NCBI GenBank assembly: GCA_903813345.2
Contig: CAIIXF020000679.1
Coordinates: 64,001-128,000, forward strand
DNA: 64,000 nucleotides
From: Owenia fusiformis
Lineage: Eukaryota > Annelida > Polychaeta > Sabellida > Oweniidae
Reading direction: 5' to 3'
In this document: piece after piece, positions 33,203 through 44,768 of the stretch
Position numbering within the stretch: position 1 is the first letter of the stretch
Layout of the letters: every line of letters starts with the position of its first letter
Translations under genes and position numbers: made by a program
Notes under the pieces: model-generated
Databases searched by the model: none
What the model saw: the letters and a program-made list of their open reading frames with translations, nothing else
What the model was told of the DNA's origin: nothing

Positions 33203-33278
33203 GAAGTGAGTGACCTAATTTCAATTATTTTCCGTATATCGTTAGTGACCTAATTTCAATTATTTTCCGTATATCGTT
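33203..33278. repeat. 35-bp tandem duplication
   Basis: gtgacctaatttcaattatt ttccgtatatcgtta occurs twice in tandem just before exon 3 of the PAN-F5/8C gene. Confidence 0.9.
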
Positions 33279-33530
33279 ATACTCAATCAGCCAAGTAAAC
33301 AGTACAAATGGGAGAATCTACAGAGGACCATAATTCTAGAAGTTCACGTACAATTTATAAAACATGTATCTTAACCTCCCTAAGAATCAGTAAAATTAGA
33401 AGAGGGATGGTCTCATGCCAGACAGCAGATTTAGGGAGTAAAGTGTATTCGAACCCATTTCAACCATATACAGTTTACTAGTAATTAAAGTTCACTTTCC
33501 TTCGTCATGAAATGAATTGTATTGTTATAG

Positions 33531-33723
33531 GTCAGGCCTGGCGGAATGCTGGGGCTCTGGTGTCGGTGATACGAATCAATGGATTCAAGCAGACCTTGGT
33601 GAAGTTATGCTAGTGACGGGTGTTGTGACTCGAGGTAGAGCAAGCGATGTGTATATCCAATGGGTAACATCCTACAAGGTTTTGTATGGAGAAACAGAAA
33701 GCAATTTGGAAGAGTATAGAGTG
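33531..33723 (+). CDS. PAN-F5/8C secreted protein, exon 3
   Basis: Acceptor attgttatag at 33,521-33,530. It encodes the F5/8C core: CWGSG, NQWIQADLGEVMLVTGVVTR and SYKVLYGETESN, corresponding to the conserved WIQVDLG, V+GV.TQGR and Y.+.YS blocks. The phase agrees on both sides. The donor is the weak GTAATG at 33,724. The 3' end of this exon plus the donor is duplicated twice further downstream in the intron (34,385 and 39,208). Confidence 0.8.
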
Positions 33724-34253
33724 GTAATGTTTTTTTTTGTTTTTTTTTTATTCAGCAGTGATATTACATACATTAAATACTATATTTTGAGAGCTTAAAT
33801 CCTTTTGGATAGTATATAAAGCATTTACTTACAATAGTTTGTTTATAAAATAATGGCTTGTTCACTATACTACTTCTTGCTGAATCTTATAAAAAACTAA
33901 ATTTGAATAAGTAAAGAAAATTAAAAAATGAGAAATGCAGGTATTATATTACATTCAGCATTTTCTACATTATACTATCTTAATTTTACTCTAATTTATG
34001 ATATAACATACTTTTACATTATTATATACATAAACATATTATACAATGTTAAAAATATTACTGTATGAATATAGTTCATAGGGGTACTCATTCTCCCATT
34101 CTCACATGTAAAAGCAAAATTAGCAAAATTAACAACTATGGCTTTTGCTATGGAAAATATAGTCTATACATTCATATAACATTAAACATACATACATACA
34201 TACATACATACAAATAAGATTTATGATTTTTCAAAAGTGATTTCTTGTAATCA
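33724..34253. other. Intron 3, proximal part
   Basis: AT-rich, with an (acat)n microsatellite at 34,188-34,212. No gene. Confidence 0.6.
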
Positions 34254-34532
34254 GTTTTAAATTTTCAATAATACTTAGATACTGCATCTCTGATCCTAAA
34301 TAACCCAAAAACGTTTTTACTTTATTGTCATCTGTAACATCCTTTATCATTTTTGAAAAGCAATAGGGGTTAATATCATATAAATTTGGAAGAATATAGA
34401 GTGGTTATGTTTTCAATAACACTAAGATACTGCATCTCTGGTCCTAAATAACCCAAAAACGTTTTTACTTTATTGTCATCTGTAACATCCTTTATCATTT
34501 TTGAAAAGCAATGGGGGTTAATATCATATAAA
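34254..34532 (+). repeat. Exon-derived tandem repeat, left of ISL2EU
   Basis: One full unit and one partial unit of about 137 bp. The full unit opens with atttggaagaatatagagtg followed by gttatg, a copy of the 3' end of exon 3 and its donor, and continues with intron sequence (actgcatctctggtcctaaa). The unit continues right of the transposon at 39,208. Confidence 0.85.
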
Positions 34533-35251
34533 GGAGTTGGGTAAACAAGGCCATTTTAAGCCCCACCTGATTTTCAAGTTTTCTCTTTATTTTATTAATC
34601 TATGTGATATATGTGTTTCAAAAATGTATGAAAATTTAGGTCAAGGTCATATTCCCCAGGTCAAGGTCAAATTAAAAAAAATCATTATTTTCTACCAAAA
34701 TATACCTTTTTGGTTAAAATATCACAAATATCTGTAGGAATTTAGTCTCATAGAGGTTGGAATTACAATTTATAGTAAATTGGCAATTTGCCAATAATGA
34801 GATATTTATATTAATATATTCCGCCCTTCCCACGCAACACTGAAAGAGAACAAAAGTACCTAAAATAATGAAAATACTTTATTATTTTTAATTCATTTAA
34901 ATTCAGAATGTACATTTAATGATTTGACTCGTAAAGTAATGTTTATTTTTTATGAGAAATATGTCCTGCTTCCTGTTAGCGACATAGGGTATGCTAAAAA
35001 CCACACACTAAACACACACACTGTATATATTATAATTCAACATAATGATATTATTCAACATAATTTCAAAGCAACTATTAAGTTTATTATCAATCATTCT
35101 GATAATGTCTGGGAAACAGTAAGTACAGATAACGGAGATAATCACTTCTTGGAGATCACCTAAAAGGTGAAAAACATCTAAAATCTCAACACATTTCATC
35201 ATTGGCTTGTTAATGAAATAACAATAACAATGAAACATTTTCTGATTAGTT

Positions 35252-37055
35252 TTACTCATCATCACTTGAACTACCGGATTCAGATGTTGTGCACATATAA
35301 CCACTTGATGTTTCAGGTATTTTAGCATCTAAAATTTTATAATGCCCTTGCAGAGGTTTTTCTTTGGCTTTGTAACCCTCGTGCCTAGCGAAGCCTATAT
35401 ACCAAATGACAGTGGTTATATGTGCACAACATCCGACTACCCTTGCCCCAGACTTACATTCACAGTACCACCCAGTTATTGGGTCTACTGAGTCTGGATT
35501 ATATTCAATATACAACGTGTACTGTTTGCTACCTGTATGCCTTGATTGAATTTTTGCTCTTAAGAGGTCAGGCGCTGCTGCATTAATTGTTATATCATAT
35601 TTCCCCTGTGTTAAATGCTCGTTTGTGTATGATTTAGCCTGTTTAAGCTGATATACACCCATTGTTAACCCCCTTAAATAGTCTTCACTTAATCTTGGGA
35701 AATCAGGTAGGGCATTATTAGCATCTATTTTCACCCAATCCTTGCCCCTAAGACTTATAGTCCCATCCTCCCTCATTTTGTCTACTCTGAGTTTCAATGG
35801 GTTTTCACTGGTTTTACTAAGGTTGAGCATTTTCTGTGCAAGCATGTCATCATCTGGTGAAGAAATATATAGATCTTTTCGGAAGGCATTGCATAGAGAA
35901 CCAACTATACAGACATCATCACCTATGTAAGGGACGCTATGGTTGCTTACTACATTTCCCAAATATTTCCATGATTTTAATCGACTATTCACACTTTCGA
36001 CAACCCAACGGCATTTTGTAACAAGACGATTAGCATTTGATTCAGCACAAGTGTGTTGTTTTTGTTTCTTAGGCAAGAAACTCGGAGATTCATTTTCAAT
36101 ACCGCATCCTTTTAAAAACTCAACACTGTCTCTAAATCCTCGATCAACAATAAAAAGATCATCCTGGTTGATCCATGACATGAGGTCTTCTATGTTCTTT
36201 TTAAACATGTGCTTTACAATCTGAGCATCATTGTTCTTTGCTAGGTAAGGACCAATGATGCTCATAATGTACCCTGTAGTTGTTGTTACAACCATTGGTT
36301 TTACAAGCGGTCTACCCTTGTGAACACTGTAAGTAGATCTTTGAAACCCATACTCGCCACTTTTCTGAATGTATATATATGTTCCATCTAAGACAAGGAT
36401 AACCTTCTCACCATCTGATGTGTCTCCAAATAAGATTTTTGCAATACCTGATGTATGATTATTGATAACATCTATGCGATTTATATGATCAAATCCCATG
36501 TATTTGGGTACAAATACCTTTATCAAATCAGATCTAGCCAGTTTGATATAGTTAGATACATTTCTCCTACCATGAACATTTAATAATGTAGCAATAATGC
36601 TGTTTGACATACCAGTTCGCATTTTTACAAGATAAACCCCGATAGCTGTCCTATAGTCTCTCAGGGAACTAGCCCTGAACGAACTCTTAAGAGAACTGTC
36701 ATTCAGTTCATCTATAAGATCATCAAAGTTTGTCCTTGTCAGTCCTGTCAGGATTAAGTAATCTTCATCTGAAATGTTGTCAGAGTTAAACAAACCACCC
36801 GACGTTTTGTTCATAATGAACTGACAAGTCTTAAGGGTTTCAATTAGGTCCCTGTTCTCAATATGTTCACAACTGTTAATGACATCCTTGGAAAGTGTTA
36901 CATTTGGTTTAAATTCCTCGCCTTGGAGATGACATTTACAGCAACGGGAACCATGTGGTATAATGATGTTGTATTTGATAAACATGCGATTTTTTGCTTG
37001 TTTTGGGATTTGCCTAGATTGTGAGGTAACATTCCTCCTACATACCAAACAGTAC
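35252..37055 (-). CDS. ISL2EU transposase, exon 2 (DDE + SWIM)
   Basis: Acceptor atgctttcag (AG at 37,057-37,056). Together with exon 1 it encodes a 676-aa DDE transposase that should cut and rejoin the element ends. A second CxxC...CxxC finger (YCLVCRRN, RCCKCHL) is followed by a helical region. The catalytic core has Asp in LVLDGTYIYIQ (about residue 299), Asp in IVDRGFRD (about 380) and Glu in RWVVESVNSRLKSW (about 429). Family hallmarks are HKGRPLVKPM and TTGYIMSIIGPY. Near residues 607-621 there is a SWIM zinc motif, CEC...CCAH (CxC...CxH). No stop or frame change interrupts it and all three acidic residues are present, so activity is possible. An upstream in-frame ATG at 37,072 would give a 606-aa form without exon 1. 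Confidence 0.85.
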
Positions 37056-37099
37056 CTGAAAGCATTTAACATAAAATTAACTAGAACAAAAAGAGGTCA

Positions 37100-38300
37100 A
37101 AACTGAAAACTGTTATTCTGATGGCATATATCATCCATATATCGATCCAATATCACCCTAATATGACCTAAATGTTGGCTTAATATGATCCCAATCTCAG
37201 TCTAACATCAGTTCTATATCAACCAAATATCAAACAATTATTCAATAATAACATTTTTTCCCTGGCAAAATAACAGGGTTTTGTTTTAAAGCTTGTTAAT
37301 AAAGATTCAAAGTGTTATATGATAAATCAAACTGTATCATTTTATGTCACCATCATTGGTTGATGACAAATCGAACTTGAAAATAATAAGTAAGTTTCAG
37401 AAAAATGTATTATAGAATAAAAAGGTTATTGATGGTCGTGATGGAATATGAATTTTTACCTCGAGAAAATATGATTTTGGCTTCCGAAAATATCAAATTG
37501 ACACTCTGGCTGTCGCCCTCTGTCAATACGATATTTTCCTCTGCCAATATCATATTTTCCCTCAGGATAAAATTCATATTCCATCCCTCCCATTATATAA
37601 CCTCTATGTATTCAATAGCAATATCACCCAATGAGAAATTCAATATCGCCCAAATATGACCCAGATAATGGCCAAGTATGAAAGCAATTTCACCCTAAAT
37701 ATAAGTCAAGTAATGTCCTAATATCATAGCAACATCAACCAATTGTCAAATGTCACTCTATATCAATCAATCCAAAATAACCCAAGTATTGGCCTCATAT
37801 TATTTAAGTAACAGTCCAATATCAACCCTCTTATTTACCAAATATCACCCAATTATTCTGATTGTAATAATATCCCACTGTAAATCCAATATCAGCCAAA
37901 TATGAGCCAAATAATGGACCCAATTTGATAGTGATATCACCCCAATATCAATCCAATATCACCCAAATATTGGCCCAATGTGATAGCAATATCACCCAAA
38001 TATCAAGCAAATATTGGCCCAATATGATAGCAATATCACCCCAATATCAATCCAATATCACCCAAATATTAGCCCAATATTATAGCAATATCACTCAAAT
38101 ATAAGCCCAATTCGATAGCAATTTCTGACAAATATCAATCCAATATTAACTTTATATCTGCCCAATTACCGACATATTGCCATTACATAAGCAATATCAA
38201 AAAATATAAGTTCTGATATCAACCTAATATCACAACAATCTCCTCCCAAATCAAGCTTATATTACCTCAATATCACTTCTATTATTAGTTGCAATAGTCA
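37100..38300. repeat. Degenerate 'caatatcacccaaatat' satellite
   Basis: About 1.1 kb of loosely repeated words such as ccaatatcacccaaatattg and gcccaatatgatagcaatat, inside the transposase intron. The copies are best preserved at 37,920-38,110. Confidence 0.85.
37410..37605. mobile_element. Foldback MITE, family F1 copy 2
   Basis: gatggaatatgaatttttac pairs with the complement of aaaattcatattccatccct. The loop has ctggctgtcgccctctgtca. Its outline matches the copy at 12,773, including aggttat.../...ataacct ends. It is nested in the satellite inside the transposon. Confidence 0.75.
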
Positions 38301-38392
38301 GTATTCTTTCTTTTACCCTATATTGTTATAATCATGAGATAATTTACAAAGATATAATTTAGGGGTAATTAAAAATTATGAATTACTCTTAC

Positions 38393-38619
38393 CGTTTAGT
38401 TTTGAATGCTATTTTGAATGGAGACACAGTAGGGTCATCCTTCAGTGGTAAGTTACCATTATGGTTGGTTCGTTTTGAATCTAGACGACAGTTATTGCAT
38501 ATTATCTGTCCAACTTCGGCATTCTTGACATGTGAAGCTAAATCTTCTGTAACCTTTCTCCGTTTTCTAGGAGAATTTACCTGCTTCCTACATATGCAGC
38601 ATGAATAGCATTTGGCCAT
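38393..38619 (-). CDS. ISL2EU transposase, exon 1 (zinc-finger)
   Basis: Starts ATG at 38,619 on the minus strand and encodes a Cys4-type finger (CYSCCICRKQ and IICNNCR). Ends at the donor GTAAGAG (38,392 downward) in phase 2. The last codon is completed by exon 2 (CG + G = Arg), giving FKTKR-YCLVCRRN without a frame change. N-terminal Cys fingers are usual in this transposase group and probably bind the terminal repeats. Confidence 0.75.
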
Positions 38620-39207
38620 TTTGAATAATAAACAAAAATGGCAGGCAAAATTTTCTATAAAGTTCTAAAATTCACATCGAGCATAATAAGTCTCCATCAA
38701 AATTATTCTTTGTATGCAACAATATAACATTTGTGTAACTAAAGAAGCATTTATTAGAGTGGAGACTTGTTATGCTCAATGTGAAAACACTCAAAGGATT
38801 ACTACCTCCAGTGAATAAAAATGTCACCCAGACTCAGCATGAAATGTCCTTTCAAAGCTTTACTTACCTCTAAACTGTACATATTGTTTAAATCAATTGT
38901 ATGTATGGATCAAATAAATATATATTTACATAATCCTGGACAGATAAATCAAAAACATTCATTCATAGCTGAGTAAATTGGAATTCATCAAGAGGGTTGC
39001 AAAATATGTGAATTTTTTTCCTTCTGGCCCCCACCCTCTTTGAAGGTCTCCAGACACCGTAACAATTTTTTCTAAATTTTTTAAAAAATACTACCCAAAA
39101 ATATAGACTTCAATCTATGCATTTCTGATGTTTTTTTCTCCTATTCTTAAAAAAAGTTTTTTCACACTTCAATTGGGGCACTCTCTGTTGCTAGTTTACC
39201 CAACTCC

Positions 39208-39335
39208 TTTGGAAGAATATAGAGTGGTAATGTTTTCAATAACACTTAGATACTGCATCTCTGTTCCTAAATAATCCCAAAACGTTTTTATTTTATTGTC
39301 ATCTGTTACATCCTTTATCATTTTTGAAAATTAAT
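39208..39335 (+). repeat. Exon-derived tandem repeat, right of ISL2EU
   Basis: Starts tttggaagaatatagagtgg and continues as the next unit of the same array. Joining 34,532 to 39,208 gives the uninterrupted unit junction seen at 34,377-34,390, so the transposon landed inside this array. Confidence 0.85.
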
Positions 39336-39653
39336 TACATACATTTTAAAGACGTTTTTTTCAATTATTACTGAAATTAAGGTTAATGTCAAATTCTATT
39401 GATCTTGTTATTTTATGTCATTATTAATCGAAAGAAATTTAGAGTAAATTTAATCTGAGTTATTCAGGAATAAAATGACACATTTAGTAGTTTAGTAAGA
39501 AGGAAGGGGTCCCGAGAACCAAAGTGAAATAAATCTATCATCAGCATGTCTTGATCCATAGGGTGTCTTCTTCAAGATCATTGATGTTAATATTGCCATT
39601 AGGGTCGAATTGTTTCCATTCTTCAAAATCCTTAATACTTTGATGTTTGTGTA
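39336..39653. other. Intron 3, distal part
   Basis: No feature seen. Confidence 0.5.
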
Positions 39654-40226
39654 CAGGGTGTCAAATAAGTCTGTTCTCCCCCCTCAACTTTTTTAATTCA
39701 GAAATAACATAGGGTTGGTATATACCATCTTAAAGGAAATTCAATTTGCTGATCACACACCAAATATCAGAGTGATTGGTTGAATTCCAAATTTTTTAGA
39801 GTATTTTTAGTGATGTCCATATTTCACCTTTTTAATAGTCTGTATGTCTCCCCCAGTAGCCCGGATGGCCTCAATTCTACGAGGATATGATCCCGTATAA
39901 ATGATTCAGAACTTTTAATTTTGGCTGTTATCAACTTTTTTTGTGATGAAAGATGCCCCTGCTTCAAAAACTCCCCTGAATGTAACACATTTTACTCTGT
40001 AGCGATATTGAGAAACATCGAAATCACACAATGTTGGCATTGTCACTGCAGTATCAACATTTTACTTTTCATTCACTATACCTGGTAATTTTACTTGTTT
40101 TGACGTTATCAAAGGTCAACATTGTAGCAATTTTATTAGGAAGAGTTTATGATTGATTTTTTGAGGGTGATCAGCATTTTCCGTAAGCTTCAATAAGGGG
40201 GGAGAACAGACTTATTTGACACCCTG
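39654..40226 (-). mobile_element. 573-bp Tc1/mariner-type MITE
   Basis: Inverted ends cagggtgtcaaataagtctg (about 31 bp) flanked by TA on both sides. On the minus strand near 39,850-39,895 it still encodes PRRIEAIRATGGD, the usual tail of a mariner-type transposase. It is therefore a deletion derivative of a coding element, not a de novo MITE. Confidence 0.85.
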
Positions 40227-40737
40227 TATGATAGTTAAAATAGACAAAATACATTTATGAATCTTGTTAAGAACGATTCATATTAATAGCTAAGCAGAAA
40301 ATGGCATGGGTATCCCAGGGGTAAAATTGTACAATTTAGGATATAAAAATTTAAATAAGCAATTTACGGCAGTAGTACGATTTATGTAAGAGCTCATCAC
40401 TAGTAAAACTGTAGGAAATCGTAAAGGAGTAACCCTTTTGTTTGCTGTTACTGAGAAAAATACTGAATTTCTAAAATTTCTAGACCCTTGTTTTTGTGTG
40501 ACACTTATGGTATATTTGTATCTGTTTTGAACATAGTTTTGCTTAGTTTTAGAAAGCTTCTGGCTTTTAAACTTTGAGGTAAACCTTCATTTCTGTAATT
40601 ATCGACACTTGACAAACAAACAACGTTTTGCAATATTTTTTAATAATCTAGATCTGGTTTATACATGTATTTTATTACTTGTATGTGATCTGTATTAATT
40701 TTTCACACAACCAATCAAAATGATGTTATTTTACTAG

Positions 40738-40885
40738 ATTCTACCAGGGAATGAGGACCGATACAGTCATGTTACAAACCTGATTGAACCACCTGTGCTT
40801 GCCAGATTTTTTCGCATCAATCCTCAGACCTGGTATGGTGGTATGTGCATGACATTTGATGTCATTGGATGTCCAAACCCAGCAG
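40738..40885 (+). CDS. PAN-F5/8C secreted protein, exon 4
   Basis: Acceptor ttttactag; phase 0 matches exon 3. It encodes the end of the F5/8C domain: GNEDRYSHVTNLIEPPVLAR, FFRINPQTW and the closing DVIGCPNP with the second conserved Cys. The donor is GTAAAT at 40,886 (phase 1). The intron before it is 7 kb and contains the ISL2EU transposon. At least one more exon is needed for a stop; without splicing, translation would stop just inside the intron (GGT AAA TAA at 40,885-40,893). Confidence 0.8.
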
Positions 40886-41261
40886 GTAAATAAGGGTCAG
40901 AGGGGGGAGATCTCCCAAAGGTCAGCCTTCATATTCGATCACGTGGTACCCATGTGCTAGATCCATATAGAGTAAGGCTTACATGACCATAGGAATCCAA
41001 CTGACCGTTGTCCACCATTTTGAATATCATGTGATAGATCCATATAAGGCTTGTATGACCATATGGGATAACTAAGGGGAATCCCCGAATGCGATAGAAT
41101 ATGATAGTATTATGGGAGCTACTCACTTCTTCTGGGTAAGGGTGTTACATGAGAGGTGAGCGGGGACTTTGGATTCAGAGAATGAAAGTTACCAAGAATG
41201 GTTTTACCATGCCATGGAATGCAGTCATTGGTCAAATCTTCCGGACGTATTTTTAACAAAG
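40886..41261. other. Intron after exon 4, no feature
   Basis: Contains a short duplicated stretch around gtgatagatccatata/gtgctagatccatata. Nothing else seen. Confidence 0.45.
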
Positions 41262-41647
41262 GACGATTCTCGGTTTGGAGAACGAAGTTCATCAATCTAA
41301 ATGAGCATTATCCCTGCTTCAGACAAATTTAATTTTTTTACATAACATAGATTTGAATGTCTTCTTTTGAATAATCATAATTTAATTTGGGTAATATTTC
41401 TAGATTTTTTGCAAAAAAATATTCGCGCAGTACACTGATGAACTTCTTTCCCCAAATCGAGATTTGTAATTTATTGAATCGGTCAAATTGAGCGTTATCC
41501 CTGCTTCAGACCAATTTGTTATTTTTACATCTTGTAGATCTAAATGTCCTCTTTTGAATATTCATAGTTTAATTTGGGTAATAATTCTATATTTTTCATG
41601 AAAAAAATTAGTAGCCCAGGAGACTGTTCTCCAAACCGAGAATCGTC
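41262..41647. mobile_element. 386-bp MITE with internal duplication
   Basis: Inverted ends gacgattctcggtttggaga on the left; the right end is its complement. Inside, about 150 bp occur twice (gttatccctgcttcagac and gtttaatttgggtaat blocks at about 41,308/41,495 and 41,390/41,570). Confidence 0.8.
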
Positions 41648-41719
41648 ATTTAATATAAAATGACCACAGCAACATATGATCTAAAGAGGGCACTGTCAAC
41701 ATATGATAGACTTATGATA

Positions 41720-42170
41720 GAAATATATATCCTGAGATCGCCAACCAAGCAATTGTTTGCAGATTTACTCTGATTGATTTGAGAGCAGGTGAATCGATTC
41801 CCAATAAGGAACTTATATTGACAGCTTTTGTATGTCAACAAAAACCAATTTGGTTATCTTTGAACTTCTATATCATTTCCACGAGGAGGTTATTGTGTTC
41901 CTATGCGTTTACAAAGTGAATGCTGTATTGTATTTTAAGATATTTTTCCTCAAAAAATGTTTTCGTAAAAGAGAACAAAATAAGAATTTATAAACTCTCA
42001 CATTTGCAGCATTTTAGGATGTTTCTGTGTTTAACCATATCGGTTAACCACGATTAATTCTGATAGATGTTAGAGCAGCTGAATCAATACCCAATAAGGA
42101 CCTTATATTGACAGTTTTTGCATGTCGACAAAAAACAATTTCTTTCTCTTTGAACTTTTTCTGAAATCAT
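41720..42170. repeat. Duplicated 100-bp segment
   Basis: cccaataaggaacttatatt gacagcttttgtatgtc near 41,800 recurs as cccaataaggaccttatatt gacagtttttgcatgtc near 42,091. No gene. Confidence 0.8.
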
Positions 42171-42329
42171 CAGTCAAGGTCGGTTTGAGGATATGGATCA
42201 AAATACTTCGCAAATCGGTTTAAAAACGTCCTGCTATATAGTCCTTTTAAGATAACAAGAATACGAGCTCACCCTCTCCCGAAACGTTTTCGGTGTAAAG
42301 GGTTTTCGAATGGGCTCTTTTTCTTGGAA

Positions 42330-42560
42330 TAAACCAGGCTATTTATTTGATGTATCTACAGTAGTATGGTAATGTATTTGAATAAACGCATTATCAATGA
42401 AAAAGTCTATATCTTTTATTATATCATCGCTAAGCACTCCCCATCTACTCCAGTAAAATCTTGAAAAATAAATGAAAAAATTGCAACACAATGTTAACCT
42501 AGTGTAATCAATAGCCATTGGTAAGTGAAACAACATATCAAAAATCTAGAAAAATCTAAG
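42330..42560. repeat. Repeat block R, copy 1
   Basis: The left part (gaataaaccaggctatttat to tatcatcgctaagcactccc) matches 47,006-47,135 directly. The right part (actccagtaaaatcttgaaa to aatctaagcagtgg) matches 45,818-45,960 in inverted orientation. A composite dispersed repeat. Confidence 0.8.
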
Positions 42561-43429
42561 CAGTGGAAGACTAAGAATTCAAGGGATGAAGATACCCCCT
42601 TAATCACCCCCTAAATCTCAATGATATATCTTTAAAAAAATCTCATTCGGCTCTCATTACAAAATTGTAGTTCTTTTTTTGGATATGCATCAGAGACATA
42701 TTAAAATTGAGAAATCTATTCAACAGAAAATTAAAAATTGTCAGAAAATGTATTTTTGTGTATGTTTATACCCTACCTTGTATTATATTTTGGATCATTT
42801 TTCACTATATTTATGTATAACTCTATTATCAGGCTTAATGGTAACTTGTAAAAATTCATGCTAGCTGAACTAATGTCAAAGATTAAGCATGGTCAATATC
42901 AAAACTTGAGCTTAATAGGTTTGTCAGAAAAAAATGCTGAAAATATCATAAATGTGTTAATTTTTCAGGTTCAATTTTAGGGTCAGGATTAGCTTGACCT
43001 AATAAGTTTTGCATTTGAAGTGTATCAGCCGAATTTTTGTCTTATTATTGTACTATTGATGAGTACAATCCAATAGAACATGATTTTGTAGATGAATGGA
43101 ACATGGGAAAGTGCATAAAAATGATTCTGACATAAGTTGGGGGGGGGGGGGGTAGACTATTTCAGCTTTTCGAATAACATGTCTAGATCATGGTTTGCTT
43201 CTGCAAGGATACAAATTGCCTTTTAATATTGAGAAATGAACTTCAAAAATACACAAAACTATTTTATATTTAAACCCTGACTAAATTATCAATGCTTGAA
43301 AACTTTTCATTTTCCATGACAATGCAATTACACTGTATCTAAATCAATATCATCAATTTTATTTGTGTTTGCACATTTTTCTTTTTTTGTATGTTTGTTA
43401 TCAGGATGCTATCTCCAAAATGTGCCTTG
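42561..43429. other. Intergenic/intron, no gene seen
   Basis: Contains a poly-G run at about 43,139-43,152. No supported coding sequence. Confidence 0.5.
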
Positions 43430-44162
43430 AGTCTGTCCTTCATGTAACGGCAACTGAAAGGCTTCCTTCTAAATACTCATTCATTTTTACCAATGTCTCC
43501 TCAATTGAAATTTGCTCATCTTCAGCTTGCTCTAGATATTTTACTACCATTTTAAAAGCATTCTCCCTTTCTTCTTCTTGTGGCCTTCCCACATTTTTAA
43601 CCTTTGAACCACCCTGTTCAAAAATTCAGGGGACATCCCTCCCAGTTCTAAAGTTTGTGCTACATACTTGATGGTACACAGCATCTGCTGCTGGAAGGTC
43701 TGGACAAAAAAGCATCCGATCTTTTACTTCATCGCTCCATGGCGAATTAAGTTTGTCGCATATTTTTAAACATGTGGAACTATAGTCTAGGGTCATTATA
43801 GGGTTCAGTTTGAAATCAGTCTTTCTACCTTGATATGGGTCACCCTGTCCACAAAATAGGCAATTTGTCTTATAATTGAATTTGACTTCTTGAGATCTTA
43901 GATTTTTGGAATTTCTTTCTGTTGGTGCACTTAGTTTCCGTTTCAAAGCAGATATGACATTAGTATTTGTATACTCTTTTCTACAATGGACATGAACAAC
44001 TTGCTCAACTGCTATAGTAAAGCTATCATTTCTAGCATTAATTGCCTTTTGTAAACCTGACATGCCCTTTTCACCCAGTTTTACAGTTGGCACAGTACTG
44101 TCAGAGAGTGTTTCATTACAAAGTATGCACTCATCATTATCCACATCCATCATCTCAGCCAT
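43420..44162 (-). pseudogene. Cys/His-rich protein fragment, broken
   Basis: A 178-codon frame from ATG 44,162 encodes paired zinc-ligand-like motifs: CILCNE, VHVHCRKEYTN, CLFCGQGDP and VYHQVCSTNFRTG. An in-frame TGA at 43,626 interrupts it. The same frame then continues with GRPQEEERENAFKMVVKYLE. Near 43,440 a second stop and a frame change occur before a basic helix (MKDRLKAHFGDS). I have seen this architecture in large uncharacterised, probably transposon-linked genes of aquatic invertebrates, but I cannot name it. The breaks suggest a decayed or exon-only remnant. A unique host exon disrupted by sequencing error is less likely given two separate breaks. Confidence 0.6.
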
Positions 44163-44539
44163 GATTATGATTTCTACTTAACTAGTACTTAACTAACTAC
44201 TTAACTAATCTTGTATATCTTATCTACTCTAACTAAATTATGTTAACTATCTTAACTACACTAAACTATCTCAACTACATGTACTTCATATTTTATCACA
44301 TAACAGCTTAGCTAATTGCTATGGATGGTTCCCTATGACTGAATAGCTATATGTGAATGAAGCAAGACTGTATGTACAGTATTATTATATATCTACCATT
44401 TACATGAGAATATACAAGTATATAATTGTCTCAATAAAGGAGGTATAGTGTAATGTCACAATAGTAACACTAAGACAAAGAAAAAAAATCTTCAGCTATA
44501 TATACAATAGACTATGTATCAACACAATTACACAACCTT
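44163..44539. other. AT-rich spacer
   Basis: Starts with a degenerate 'cttaactaac' repeat (44,170-44,270). No gene. Confidence 0.55.
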
Positions 44540-44768
44540 ACCACAAAATGTGGACTTTGGGATACCGCACCACAAATGTAAACTTGGGGATACACACAAC
44601 AAAATGTGGACTTTGGAATACTGCACCACAAAATGTGGACTTGGGAATACCGAACCACAAAATGTGGACTTGGGAATACCACACTACAAAATGTGGACTT
44701 GGGGATACCACACCACAAAATGTGGACTTGGGGATACCGCACCACTAAATGTGGACTTGGGGATTCAG
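44540..44768. repeat. 29-bp minisatellite, 8 units
   Basis: Unit caccacaaaatgtggacttg gggataccg. Because 29 is not a multiple of 3, every frame stays open across it, which explains several overlapping spurious frames on both strands. Confidence 0.95.

Larger units (their letters stand above)
34533..39207 (-). mobile_element. ISL2EU-type DNA transposon, apparently intact
   Basis: A 4,675-bp insertion with inverted ends ggagttgggtaaac (14 bp perfect, 17 if the flanking AAA/TTT is counted). It lies in intron 3 of the PAN-F5/8C gene, opposite to that gene. It encodes one two-exon DDE transposase on the minus strand. The intron of the transposase (37,056-38,392) contains an 'aatatcaccc' satellite and a foldback MITE. 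Left and right ends (34,533-35,251 and 38,620-39,207) are non-coding. The YqaJ-type nuclease that many ISL2EU elements carry is not present. No target duplication is visible with these boundaries. Confidence 0.8.
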
